Shown one piece after another: positions 7,855 to 16,009 of a DNA stretch of 27,923 nucleotides (position 1 is its first letter; the number at the start of each line of letters is the position of its first letter). The position numbers and the translations under genes are program-made. Source of the DNA: a virus; IMG/VR virus record IMGVR_UViG_3300024520_000403, positions 1-27,923 of that record, one strand, 5' to 3'. A model generated the notes under the pieces. The model saw only the letters and a list, made by a program, of their open reading frames with translations, did not search any database and was not told the origin of the DNA.

Positions 7855-8262
7855 AAATTCTGTTCTGCATTGAGGTAATAAATTCCAAGGAGCTTTTAAA
7901 AAGTTACTTAAAGCTAAGTACCATTCTTCCTCTTTACTTGATTCCTCAATTTCTATTTCTCGTCTACCTCTCTTTTCTCTGATACGACCTTTAACAGACC
8001 CCGCTAAAGCAGTTTCCATTAGCCAAAAGTAAACAAATTTAATTGTGTTAAATAAAACAAGACATTCATTGTCAGGGTATAACTGTTCCCATTGTTCTAA
8101 AAAGTACGCTACGACAGCCCTTGGAATATCCTCCTCAGTTAGACCTAAAAGTAAATAAATAAGATCAACTAAAGAAGAATCGGGAGGGATGATATCTTCA
8201 CCACCTCCCCATTTAAATATACCAGAACCAAAAATACCTGATTGTCGTATTCCTGATCTCAT
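7717..8262 (-). CDS. 181-aa protein with a conserved fibre C-terminal domain
   Basis: Residues 1-30 are glycine-rich (GIRQSGIFGSGIFKWGGG). Residues ~33-181 form a domain also found at the C-terminus of the 801-aa protein directly upstream. Shared anchors are IYLLLGLT, DIP, YPDN, REKRGRREIE, FLKAPW/FLKSPW, LPQCR and PYSPK. The domain is mostly helical with a very basic patch in the middle, unlike the beta-rich neighbours, so it may be a chaperone, adaptor or virion-docking module. That is a guess from context. Its start lies 12 nt downstream of the upstream stop, with AAGGTG as Shine-Dalgarno. I do not recognise a named family. Confidence 0.8.
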   Translation of the reverse strand: MRSGIRQSGIFGSGIFKWGGGEDIIPPDSSLVDLIYLLLGLTEEDIPRAVVAYFLEQWEQLYPDNECLVLFNTIKFVYFWLMETALAGSVKGRIREKRGRREIEIEESSKEEEWYLALSNFLKAPWNLLPQCRTEFMNNGSGCSQVILGGLKEDNIFINRDNPNKYNQYEECSPYSPKTLK

Positions 8263-8274
8263 AATACACCTTAC

Positions 8275-10680
8275 TTAAAGTTTAACGTTACCTCTTAAAC
8301 CTCTTCTACCTATTCTAGGTTTTGGACTATAAGGGGATGTTTCACTGTACTGGTTAAAACTATTAGGATCATCACGAACTCTTTCAACTTCATCCTTTTT
8401 AGTTCCCCCGACAGTTAACCTTGAGTTACCTGCACCGTTAGCTACAAAATCCGCTCGGCATTGTGGTAGTATTTCCCATGGAGATTTCAAGAAATTATCA
8501 AGAGCTGTTTTCCAATTAACCGCGTTATTTGAATTCTCTACTTCTATTTCACGACGACCTCTCTTCTCCCTACGTTTACCACTCACTGCTTTAGCACTAG
8601 CACTCCCGACTAACCAATTGTAGATAGACTTAACAGTGTTATAAATAACCATGCAATTATTATCAGGGTAAATTAAAGACCATTGAGCAATAAAGTAATC
8701 TATCACTTCAGCAGGAATATCTGCTGGAGTTAGTCCAAGTAGTAAGTAAATAATACTAGAACCTAATGCAGATGTTGTTACATAGAATGAAGAATCTGCA
8801 GTACCTACAGTTACCGTTACTGTGCTTGTGGTGTTATTATCTAATGAAGAAAGAACTCTAAGAGTTACAGTATCATCATTAACAACTGTTCCTGCTACTG
8901 TAGTAAAAGCTCCACCATTAATAGAATAACTTCCACCTTCAACTTCAATAGGAGATGCACCAGTTAACCCTAGTACAATTTCTACATTAGAAGGGGTTAA
9001 GGTATTTACATCAACATCAATTACACTGTTAAAAACAAGTTCTGGTATAGGATTTAAATTACCTGCAGTCGTTACTGAGTAATCTGTATCTAATTCACCA
9101 ACACTTAATGTGATTACAGTCTCTGTTAAGTATGAAGCAGATGAAGTTTGTCTTACAGAAACAGTGTCATTTAAATCAATGGTTCCTGTTACAGAAGTGA
9201 AAGCACCTCCGTTAATAGAGAACTCACCACCAGCAGTAACACTTATATCAACTGTGTCTGTAATACCTGTTACAGTTTCTGTGTTAGAGGTGTAAACTGT
9301 AGATAAATCAGCATCAACTACCGGAGTAAATACTATTGCATCTGGTAAGAAGCTTTTTACCGTTGTCACAGTCCAATCTGTTGACCATCCTCCAGCATCT
9401 AAGGTCGTTATGACGGGAGTAAAGTGAGAAGATGAAGAAGTAGTCCTTAATTGTAAAGTGTCCCCTGTATCAACTACAGAAGGCGCTGAGGTGTATGCTG
9501 CACTGTTTAATGAGTACTCACCATCAACCACACTCAATGCTACAGGATTTATTAAACCTTCTACTGTTATTATACCAGATATAGTGACAGTATTTAAAAC
9601 TATATCACTTTGATCTGTGAAATTAAAAGGATATGGCGTTGTATCAGGTCGTGTTATGGAGAATTCTAAAGGAGGAAGTACAGTGCTTGTACTTATGTCT
9701 AAAACTTCCCAATTCCCATACACATCGTCTTCAGGATCAACTGTAGGTAACCATGAACCATCTACTGTTAGTCCTACTTCCGATGAAACTCTTAATTGAT
9801 CTCCAACTTCTGGAGTAAAAGCTCTGTCATTTACTGACAACCAATAGAAACTTTCTGTACTTCCTTCAGCAGGAATAGGTCCTGTAAATAACTCAGAGAA
9901 CCAACCAACTCTATTGAGAAGTGTTAAATCATCTACTTGGACTACAGAAGTAGAGTCATCTGCTATTAAACTTAGTCCTGTAGTTTCCCAAGGAATATTA
10001 ATATCATCAGGAATAGTACAAGTTACTGTAGTCCCGACCTGACCGTCAATTACTAAAGATTCTCCGCCAAGAGTTACAGATGTAATTGGGTCAAATATAT
10101 CAGGAACATCAAAAGTAATAACTCCATCAGGAACAATGTCCCCAGTTAAGTTTTCTATTAATGGTTGAAAAATATCATATGTTTGTTCAGCAGACCTACT
10201 ATCTGTACTTACATCAAATACTGCCCAAGAACCTTCTACATTTAAAGCAGGATCTATTGTAGGAACCCATGAACCATCTACAGTCAATCCAACACTATCT
10301 TCATACTGTAATTGGTCAGGGATTAAAGGAGTTATTCCTAAGTCATTAACTGTTAACCAATAAAAGCTTTCAGTACTTAACTCAGCAGGGATAACTCCGT
10401 CGAACAGAATAGAACCCCAACCAACCCTATCTAGTAAAGTTAATGCTGGGATATCTGCTGAATCTGTTCCATCACTTGCAGTAAGTGTAAGTCCTGCCGT
10501 CCCCCATACAATATTTATATCGAAAGGGATAGTGCAAGTGACTAAATTAGCCACCTCACTATCAATCGTAAGAGATTCACCGCCTAAAGTAGCAGAAGTG
10601 ATTGTGTTAAGATCTGTTGTAGTAAATGTTATAATTTCATTTGGGGCTATAACACCCGTTAAATCACCTATTGCTGGCAT
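8275..10680 (-). CDS. Large modular Ig-like repeat protein (fibre or capsid decoration)
   Basis: This 801-aa protein has five beta modules and a helical tail. Two ~165-residue repeats (about 1-165 and 173-332) share TLGGESL, CTIP, ESFYWL and VGLTVDGSW. Three ~90-residue Ig-like repeats follow (about 350-440, 445-538, 545-636), with cores such as GGEFSINGGAFTSVTGT and VSVRQTSSASYLTETVIT. Residues 641-801 are the same REKRGRREIE-containing domain that is encoded alone by the next gene. There is no signal peptide. Ig-like repeats on virions usually bind glycans weakly; that is family knowledge applied by inference. The length and strictly modular layout suggest growth by domain duplication. Confidence 0.85.
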   Translation of the reverse strand: MPAIGDLTGVIAPNEIITFTTTDLNTITSATLGGESLTIDSEVANLVTCTIPFDINIVWGTAGLTLTASDGTDSADIPALTLLDRVGWGSILFDGVIPAELSTESFYWLTVNDLGITPLIPDQLQYEDSVGLTVDGSWVPTIDPALNVEGSWAVFDVSTDSRSAEQTYDIFQPLIENLTGDIVPDGVITFDVPDIFDPITSVTLGGESLVIDGQVGTTVTCTIPDDINIPWETTGLSLIADDSTSVVQVDDLTLLNRVGWFSELFTGPIPAEGSTESFYWLSVNDRAFTPEVGDQLRVSSEVGLTVDGSWLPTVDPEDDVYGNWEVLDISTSTVLPPLEFSITRPDTTPYPFNFTDQSDIVLNTVTISGIITVEGLINPVALSVVDGEYSLNSAAYTSAPSVVDTGDTLQLRTTSSSSHFTPVITTLDAGGWSTDWTVTTVKSFLPDAIVFTPVVDADLSTVYTSNTETVTGITDTVDISVTAGGEFSINGGAFTSVTGTIDLNDTVSVRQTSSASYLTETVITLSVGELDTDYSVTTAGNLNPIPELVFNSVIDVDVNTLTPSNVEIVLGLTGASPIEVEGGSYSINGGAFTTVAGTVVNDDTVTLRVLSSLDNNTTSTVTVTVGTADSSFYVTTSALGSSIIYLLLGLTPADIPAEVIDYFIAQWSLIYPDNNCMVIYNTVKSIYNWLVGSASAKAVSGKRREKRGRREIEVENSNNAVNWKTALDNFLKSPWEILPQCRADFVANGAGNSRLTVGGTKKDEVERVRDDPNSFNQYSETSPYSPKPRIGRRGLRGNVKL

Positions 10681-10695
10681 TTTATAACCTCTACG

Positions 10696-12567
10696 TTATG
10701 CTTGAATTTCTGAAGTTGTCCAACCGTATTCAAAAGAAGGAATGGGTCCAATAAGTGCAATCAATGCAGGACGTGGATCATAAACGAAAGCTCCATTACC
10801 ACCACCGTTAATAGAAACATCTGTACCAGCTCCAACATTAGAAGAGGGATTGTTACAGTAAATCATAGGAACTAAAGGAGTTCTAGCACACCATAAATTA
10901 AATACTCTCGTAATTCTAGGTACTGCAGGAGCAGCTAAGTCTGCATCAATTATATAAACAATAGGAGGTGCAGTTTTATCAGTTGTGTCTACACAAACAC
11001 CTAATGTACCGCCACCTGAATGAAAAGCTGTGTTGTTGTTAGGTAAGAAGAATGCATTTCCAGTTGGAGTTAAGTTACTTCCATTAACCCATTGCTGTCC
11101 TAAGAAATCTCCAGGATTTACAGCAGGTATAAAACTAAAACCACCAGCGTTATCTGCTATAGTACCGGCTGTTGCACCAGACCACATTCTAGAAGTAGTG
11201 GCTAAAGGTAACATATTCAATACAGATGACAGACCACAACCAAATTCACCATCACCAGCAACTGCTGTAATTTCGAAGTAGCGAAAGGTTCCCCAGTTTG
11301 CATGATTTGCACCAGTACTCAACTTAAACGGATCTGAAGTTTCAAATCTTACATTATTATCTGTTATATCAGCAATATCAGGATGAGTTTTAGCGGCATC
11401 GAATACTGTATTTCCAACATGAGTTAAAGTACCATCTACTAAAATATTAACCGTGTCAGTAAATACACCACCGTAGGTATCTTCATAAGTAGCCCTAATA
11501 CGGTAATAACCTTCTACTTCAGGGGTAAACGTTAATTGTCCTCCTGTAGGAGTTGCTACACCACTATCAGTCCAATTAATGAAATCATTGAACCATTGAA
11601 TGTCAGAGGTTCTGTCTACACCATCAGCATCTGTACATACAGCATCTAATATAATCTCTACACCAACAGCAGGAGATACAGGAGGAGTGGTTGTAATGTT
11701 TAATGACGTAGATCCTGCAGGAGTAGGTCTATTGCCTTCAATACCCCATCCTAGTACTAATCCAGTTGTATCAGCTCCAGCGTTTGTTAACAGCGTGTCA
11801 ACGTCAACGGGAAATGGTCTGTTATTAACATCTCCACCAGTGTTAAGTTTAAAATACCAATCTCTTTCTTGGTCTGTATCGTTTTCTGTTTTAGCAACAA
11901 AAGATACAGGAGTTGTAATACTTAACAGTTGATCAAACACTACAGTATTTAAGTCAACATCTATTACATAGACATGTGGGTTAGTTTGATAGTTAACAGC
12001 AACTACATAATCTCTACCATTAGCAGAAACAGACGCACCGTTATAATAAGCACTTTGTCCAATTAATACAGTATCTAAACCACCACCACCTTGATCTTGT
12101 GCAGAGAGGATATCAGCTTCCACTCCAACTCCCCAAAAAGATCTGAATGTTGGAATAGTTTTCCCTTCACAATGTATAGTTGACCAACCTTGTCCTTGAG
12201 TAATAGTTGAATCTACTTTGTAGACCGAATTACCACCTGGAGCACGTACTCTCAGCCTTTGTCGAGATATGTAAGGAGTCACAGAACCTACAGGTAATGA
12301 TCCTTCCAAAATAAAACGTGGCATAACGATAATGGCGTCAATTCTTATTTGTAATGCTGTTTTAGTTGCACTTGCATCTAGTGCAGTAACTAATGATTGT
12401 GCTGTAGATACATCAGCTTGTTCTGTGGTATATTCAGCTAATTCAACAGCTTCTGTTGCTACTTCTTCTGGTGTGGGAGGTGGTACGAAAGAACCGTCAG
12501 GATATGCACCATACATAATTCCATCGATTGAAGCTAGGATAGGAATTCTACCGTTGATACTAGCCAT
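10696..12567 (-). CDS. Virion surface protein with two SPRY-like domains and an Ig/PKD-like domain
   Basis: In this 623-aa protein residues 1-90 form a helical stalk-like N-terminus (PPPTPEEVATEAVELAEYTT). Residues ~110-280 and ~395-620 look like two related beta-sandwiches that share a pattern of VYVIDVDLN/VYIIDADLA and a TPVSF/TPLVP strand, suggesting SPRY/lectin-like folds. Residues ~290-380 form an Ig/PKD-like module (QWFNDFINW, GYYRIRATYEDTYGG). It is the first gene after the capsid terminator, with ATGGAGA as Shine-Dalgarno. A role in attachment or head decoration is inferred from fold and position. The SPRY assignment is tentative. Confidence 0.75.
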   Translation of the reverse strand: MASINGRIPILASIDGIMYGAYPDGSFVPPPTPEEVATEAVELAEYTTEQADVSTAQSLVTALDASATKTALQIRIDAIIVMPRFILEGSLPVGSVTPYISRQRLRVRAPGGNSVYKVDSTITQGQGWSTIHCEGKTIPTFRSFWGVGVEADILSAQDQGGGGLDTVLIGQSAYYNGASVSANGRDYVVAVNYQTNPHVYVIDVDLNTVVFDQLLSITTPVSFVAKTENDTDQERDWYFKLNTGGDVNNRPFPVDVDTLLTNAGADTTGLVLGWGIEGNRPTPAGSTSLNITTTPPVSPAVGVEIILDAVCTDADGVDRTSDIQWFNDFINWTDSGVATPTGGQLTFTPEVEGYYRIRATYEDTYGGVFTDTVNILVDGTLTHVGNTVFDAAKTHPDIADITDNNVRFETSDPFKLSTGANHANWGTFRYFEITAVAGDGEFGCGLSSVLNMLPLATTSRMWSGATAGTIADNAGGFSFIPAVNPGDFLGQQWVNGSNLTPTGNAFFLPNNNTAFHSGGGTLGVCVDTTDKTAPPIVYIIDADLAAPAVPRITRVFNLWCARTPLVPMIYCNNPSSNVGAGTDVSINGGGNGAFVYDPRPALIALIGPIPSFEYGWTTSEIQA

Positions 12568-12593
12568 TTAAATTCTCCATTGTGTTTTTTAGA

Positions 12594-12623
12594 AACAAAA
12601 AACCCGCCAAAAGAGGCGGGTTT
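12594..12623 (-). terminator. Intrinsic terminator after the major capsid gene
   Basis: On the minus strand AAACCCGCC (12623-12615) pairs with GGCGGGTTT (12608-12600) around a six-base loop, followed by T residues. It probably sets high capsid-to-fibre transcript ratios through partial read-through. Confidence 0.9.
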
Positions 12624-12644
12624 GTATAAAAGACTAACCCGTTA

Positions 12645-13694
12645 TTAAGTTAGTTGGATAATAGCTCCAGGCTTAGTAGTCCAATACAGCTTACGGGCTT
12701 GAGTTTCCAAAGTATGACCTTCATCATTAGCTTCAGTTTGTTCGAAAGAGAACAATTCAGCACCGCCTTTATTAGCCATTGACAACTTGTTAGCAGGACC
12801 CCAGTAACCACGGAATAGATCACGTGTACCACTAGGAACAGCAATACCTTGACCAGCACCTAGTACTTTAACTTCATTACCATCTGCATCGGTGAAAGAA
12901 GGATTATAAGCCATGAAGCGAACTCCACGATGCTCAAAGTTATCAACAACACCCCATTTATAATAATCTACGTTTTCATCACGTAAACGTTGCTTACCGC
13001 TGTTTTGGTACATGTTGTATACATCACGGAACTCAGGATTAGCAACGATCTCATCAAACAAAGCTGGATCAAGGTAAAAGTCAAAACCGCTCATCGCAGA
13101 ACCAGCTTTATAACCAGCAGAACTCTTACGTTTGATTAAAGAAATTTGTTCATCAAGGGTGTTTAAAGCAAGGTCTACTGTGAAATCTGCGGCTTTGTTC
13201 AAACCAAACATGTCATACATGTCAGTGAAACCTGTAGCAGCTCCAGCAGGGATATTACCAACCATTGCTTCAAATCGTAAATACTCATCAGTTTGGTCAT
13301 GAGCTAGTCTAAGATCCATCAACTTATCAGCACGTACAGCAGCAAAAGTTTCTTCCATATCAGAATCACCTGGACGACGTTGACCTTGAATGTCTTGAAC
13401 ATCGATATAGTCATCATCTGAGTAATAAAGAAGAGCCATTGCAAATTGTTGAACGTCACGATCTTTACCAACATTACTACCTTTAGCACGAGGGTTACTC
13501 GCAGGGATCAAACGAATCTCGTTAGAGATACGATCAAAGATAATAGAAACTTGTGAAGTTGTTTTAATATTGAAATCGCCGTTAGCTCGGATAAAGCCAA
13601 ACTGGTTATCAATTTCATTAATCTCGGTAGTCCAATCAGACAAACCGTTGATGTTACTAGGATCGCGTGTTACCGCTTTAAGTAATTCAGTCAT
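12645..13694 (-). CDS. Major capsid protein, lambda gpE family
   Basis: This 349-aa protein has the HK97-fold layout typical of lambda gpE-type capsids. An N-terminal segment (RDPSNINGLSDWTTEINEI) is followed by a beta-rich E-loop region with KDRDVQQFAMALLYYSDDDY. A long helix with DMEETFAAVRADKLMDLRLA follows, then GFDFYLDPALFDEIVANPEF and the C-terminal KLYWTTKPGAIIQLT. No N-terminal delta domain is obvious, so scaffolding probably comes from a separate protein. It follows the gpD-like decoration gene closely (14-nt gap), the same decoration-then-capsid order as lambda D-E, and is followed by a strong terminator. AAGGAAAT lies upstream of the start. Confidence 0.9.
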   Translation of the reverse strand: MTELLKAVTRDPSNINGLSDWTTEINEIDNQFGFIRANGDFNIKTTSQVSIIFDRISNEIRLIPASNPRAKGSNVGKDRDVQQFAMALLYYSDDDYIDVQDIQGQRRPGDSDMEETFAAVRADKLMDLRLAHDQTDEYLRFEAMVGNIPAGAATGFTDMYDMFGLNKAADFTVDLALNTLDEQISLIKRKSSAGYKAGSAMSGFDFYLDPALFDEIVANPEFRDVYNMYQNSGKQRLRDENVDYYKWGVVDNFEHRGVRFMAYNPSFTDADGNEVKVLGAGQGIAVPSGTRDLFRGYWGPANKLSMANKGGAELFSFEQTEANDEGHTLETQARKLYWTTKPGAIIQLT

Positions 13695-13708
13695 TGTTAT
13701 TTATTTCC

Positions 13709-14116
13709 TTAAACCTGAGGGCGTGTCTTAATACCAGTATTACCAACTAAAGCGGTAATAACAGCATCGATTTCTGGTTGAGTATCTACATCTGCACCAT
13801 AAGATAATGCACCATCAGAAACTTGTGAAGGACCATCAGTTAACACAGCAAGTGTGAAGTCTGCAGGTAGTGAAGTTTGATCAACAGCGTAAATGCTTTC
13901 ATCAAGCAAGACACCATCAGCGTTAGCAGTAGTAGCAACTGTAACAAGTGTATATTTACCTGCAACAGAAGTTGATTCTAGAACAGCACCTACTTCCATG
14001 CCAGCGGTGACGGTTACTACAACATCTTCACGACAGTAACCTGATTGCGGATCATATTCATTTTTAAGAACGTCACCGACTTTAGTACCACGTGTACCAA
14101 TTTGACCAGTAGCCAT
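13709..14116 (-). CDS. Head decoration protein, lambda gpD-like
   Basis: This 135-aa protein has a beta-rich core with GMEVGAVLESTS, a central GVLLDESIYAVD and LAVLTDGPSQVSDGAL, the pattern of lambda gpD-type stabilisation proteins (HDPD family). Such trimers cap the capsid three-fold axes and stabilise the expanded head. It lies just before the major capsid gene, as in lambda. GGAG is positioned before its ATG. The family call rests on pattern and position, not a database search. Confidence 0.85.
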   Translation of the reverse strand: MATGQIGTRGTKVGDVLKNEYDPQSGYCREDVVVTVTAGMEVGAVLESTSVAGKYTLVTVATTANADGVLLDESIYAVDQTSLPADFTLAVLTDGPSQVSDGALSYGADVDTQPEIDAVITALVGNTGIKTRPQV

Positions 14117-14135
14117 TTATATATTACTCCAGTAA

Positions 14136-14609
14136 TTATTTATTAGTTTTAGCGTTGCGAGCTTTGATGATTTCAGAAGTAATACTTCTTGATTTTTCTA
14201 GGGAATTTTCTGTTGGCTTAATGTCGCCATCTTTACCTTCCTCTGCTTCACCAAAACTTTTCTTAAGGTCTTCAATTTTATTATGAAGGGCTTCCATTGC
14301 TTTCAAAAGTACTTCAGAGTTACTTGCTTTATGTAAAGCTTCAACAACCTCTTCAGTATTCTCAACACCTTCCCAAGCTTTAACAACTTCGGTCAGCTCT
14401 TCTTTAGCTGCAGTTTCTTTTTCAAGTGCTGCAGCTTTTTGAATTTCTTCTTTTTCTTTTTCAGCAGCTTCTGCACGAGCTTGACTAGCTTTAGCAAGGG
14501 CTGTTAAATCTTCAATAGATTTCTGAAGGTCTTCAAGTTTAGGAGCGTCAACTTCAGCTTCAACGGCCTTAGCAACTTCCACTACTTCTGTTTCTTTTTC
14601 TTTAGACAT
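14136..14609 (-). CDS. Possible nested scaffolding protein (Nu3-like internal start)
   Basis: An in-frame ATG (14609-14607) begins MSKEKETEVVEVAKAVEAEV, preceded by a purine stretch (AGAGAAAAAT). The product would be the 157-aa coiled-coil half alone. In lambda, scaffold Nu3 is made from an internal start within the protease gene C; this layout is analogous. The Shine-Dalgarno is only modest, so the start is inferred mainly from the domain boundary. Confidence 0.45.
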   Translation of the reverse strand: MSKEKETEVVEVAKAVEAEVDAPKLEDLQKSIEDLTALAKASQARAEAAEKEKEEIQKAAALEKETAAKEELTEVVKAWEGVENTEEVVEALHKASNSEVLLKAMEALHNKIEDLKKSFGEAEEGKDGDIKPTENSLEKSRSITSEIIKARNAKTNK

Positions 14610-15371
14610 ATTTTTCTCTATGTTATCGATGCCGCTAGGCACAGTGGGGTTATTATCTGATGCGGCATCAGATATCTTTTCTTCGAAGGACTTCAATACC
14701 ATTGGTAATTCATCTTCTGGGAAAAATTCTTTGTAAGCTTTAGTCACCTTTCCGTAAACTTCACCTTTAACATCAGAATCAATATCTTTATCGAAACGTG
14801 TTAGATGTTCTACCGAAGCTTTAGTAAGCTTTTCACTATCAATCCTAAACTTCCAAGAACTATCGTCCTCAGCGTCAGGTGTATATGCGTAGTTTTTATT
14901 TAACATAGAAGCTGCTTTTTCTACTTCTACATAAACAGTCTTTCTCTTGACTTCTACTTTGTCATCACCTATAGTTACTTCACCTGAAGCATTTACAGTA
15001 TAAGAAGAACAATATGTTCTATAATCCAAGGAGTAATAAACTTTGTCATGAGTAAGCTTTTCAATCCAAACTGAGATATAAATATCTGGAATCAATGCTT
15101 TGACTTTATCTTCGATAGCTTGCTCAACAGTATCTTCAAGACTCATACTGTTTACATCAACTTCAGCTTTTTTAATTTCCGACAAGAGTGATTCCTGTGC
15201 TTCAGTAAGTTCTACTTTAGATTCCTTACCTTTTAATAGGTATGGTTCGTTATTTTCAATAGCATTACCGTTGAATCCATCTGTATTTAGACAGTAGGCA
15301 ATATGCGCAGTTGGGGAAGACATGTCAATATCACTAAGTAAAAACTCAGCTTTGGTATTCTTTACTTCCAT
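14136..15371 (-). CDS. Capsid assembly protein: N-terminal conserved domain plus C-terminal coiled-coil scaffold
   Basis: This 411-aa acidic protein lies immediately after the XkdF-type protease gene and shares a TAATG junction with it. Residues ~90-160 (DIYISVWIEKL...YTVNASGEVTIGDDKVEV) resemble the beta domain that accompanies phage protease/scaffold proteins. Residues ~160-240 (PDAEDDSSWKFRIDSEKL...HLTRF) resemble the DUF6582-like segment seen in the same context. Residues ~255-411 are highly charged and helical with heptad-like repeats (SIEDLTALAKASQARAEAAE), the signature of an internal scaffold. This half can probably be made alone from a nested start at 14609. The role is inferred from context and composition. 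Confidence 0.8.
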   Translation of the reverse strand: MEVKNTKAEFLLSDIDMSSPTAHIAYCLNTDGFNGNAIENNEPYLLKGKESKVELTEAQESLLSEIKKAEVDVNSMSLEDTVEQAIEDKVKALIPDIYISVWIEKLTHDKVYYSLDYRTYCSSYTVNASGEVTIGDDKVEVKRKTVYVEVEKAASMLNKNYAYTPDAEDDSSWKFRIDSEKLTKASVEHLTRFDKDIDSDVKGEVYGKVTKAYKEFFPEDELPMVLKSFEEKISDAASDNNPTVPSGIDNIEKNMSKEKETEVVEVAKAVEAEVDAPKLEDLQKSIEDLTALAKASQARAEAAEKEKEEIQKAAALEKETAAKEELTEVVKAWEGVENTEEVVEALHKASNSEVLLKAMEALHNKIEDLKKSFGEAEEGKDGDIKPTENSLEKSRSITSEIIKARNAKTNK

Positions 15372-15865
15372 TAAGTGTCACCTTCGTAATCAGGATTAGG
15401 TATTCTTTTACCTTCACCTCCAATACTTACCCCACCAAGTTCTCCAGACTTTCTCTTTTCCCAAAGAAACTTATCGGTGAATTGCATCTCAACAACAGGT
15501 TGGCCTCTCTCTATAATCTTTAAAGAACTAGGTACATTAATATCACCAAGATGTACAGTGAAAGGGAGTCGGTAGGCTTTTACAGGATAGAATCCATCAG
15601 TATCGAAAGAGTGGTGAATATTACCTGATATGTTTTCAATGTTTTTATTAAAATTATCTACAAATTTATCTAACTCTTCATCTGTAATTCCATCACCATG
15701 AGCATCTACTTCCCCCGTATTAAGGTAAAGTGGCTCAAAAGCTATCATCTCTTCTTCATCAAGTTGCTTGACGATTTCAATAGTGGTAGGTTTTGGGTTA
15801 GATTTAGAGATACTATTTGAGATATATTTATCTAACTCTTCCTCGGAAGTGTCTTCAATATCCAT
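15371..15865 (-). CDS. Prohead maturation protease, XkdF-like
   Basis: In this 164-aa protein residues ~45-154 match the XkdF-type phage serine protease pattern. There is an opening GEVDAHGDGITDEELDKFVD, then NIHHSFDTDGF with candidate catalytic His84/His85, a mid strand with VVEMQFTDKFLWEKRKSGE, and GVSIGG with candidate nucleophile Ser147. Such enzymes digest the scaffold during head maturation; the next gene encodes the likely scaffold. Candidate residues are assigned by motif, not alignment. The preferred ATG lacks a recognisable Shine-Dalgarno, although it follows a strong promoter by about 90 nt. Confidence 0.8.
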   Translation of the reverse strand: MDIEDTSEEELDKYISNSISKSNPKPTTIEIVKQLDEEEMIAFEPLYLNTGEVDAHGDGITDEELDKFVDNFNKNIENISGNIHHSFDTDGFYPVKAYRLPFTVHLGDINVPSSLKIIERGQPVVEMQFTDKFLWEKRKSGELGGVSIGGEGKRIPNPDYEGDT

Positions 15866-15961
15866 AGTATGTATTCTGTTTATTAATTACCCTTGAAGAG
15901 GGATATAAGAAGCCACTACAAGAATGTAATAGCTTATACGAAATGTCGTATGGTTTAACTC

Positions 15962-15990
15962 ATTATATCATAAGTTATACAGACGTGCAA
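15962..15990 (-). promoter_or_regulatory. Extended -10 sigma70 promoter for the head genes
   Basis: The minus strand shows TTGCAC, a 17-nt spacer ending in TGA, and a perfect TATAAT (15967-15962), so TGATATAAT is an extended -10. The predicted RNA would start just before a perfect 6-bp hairpin (ATACGA-CATT-TCGTAT, 15951-15936), a 5' stem-loop that could stabilise the capsid message. It reads into protease, scaffold, decoration and capsid genes. Confidence 0.75.
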
Positions 15991-16009
15991 CAAGATAAGG
16001 GCAATTAAA

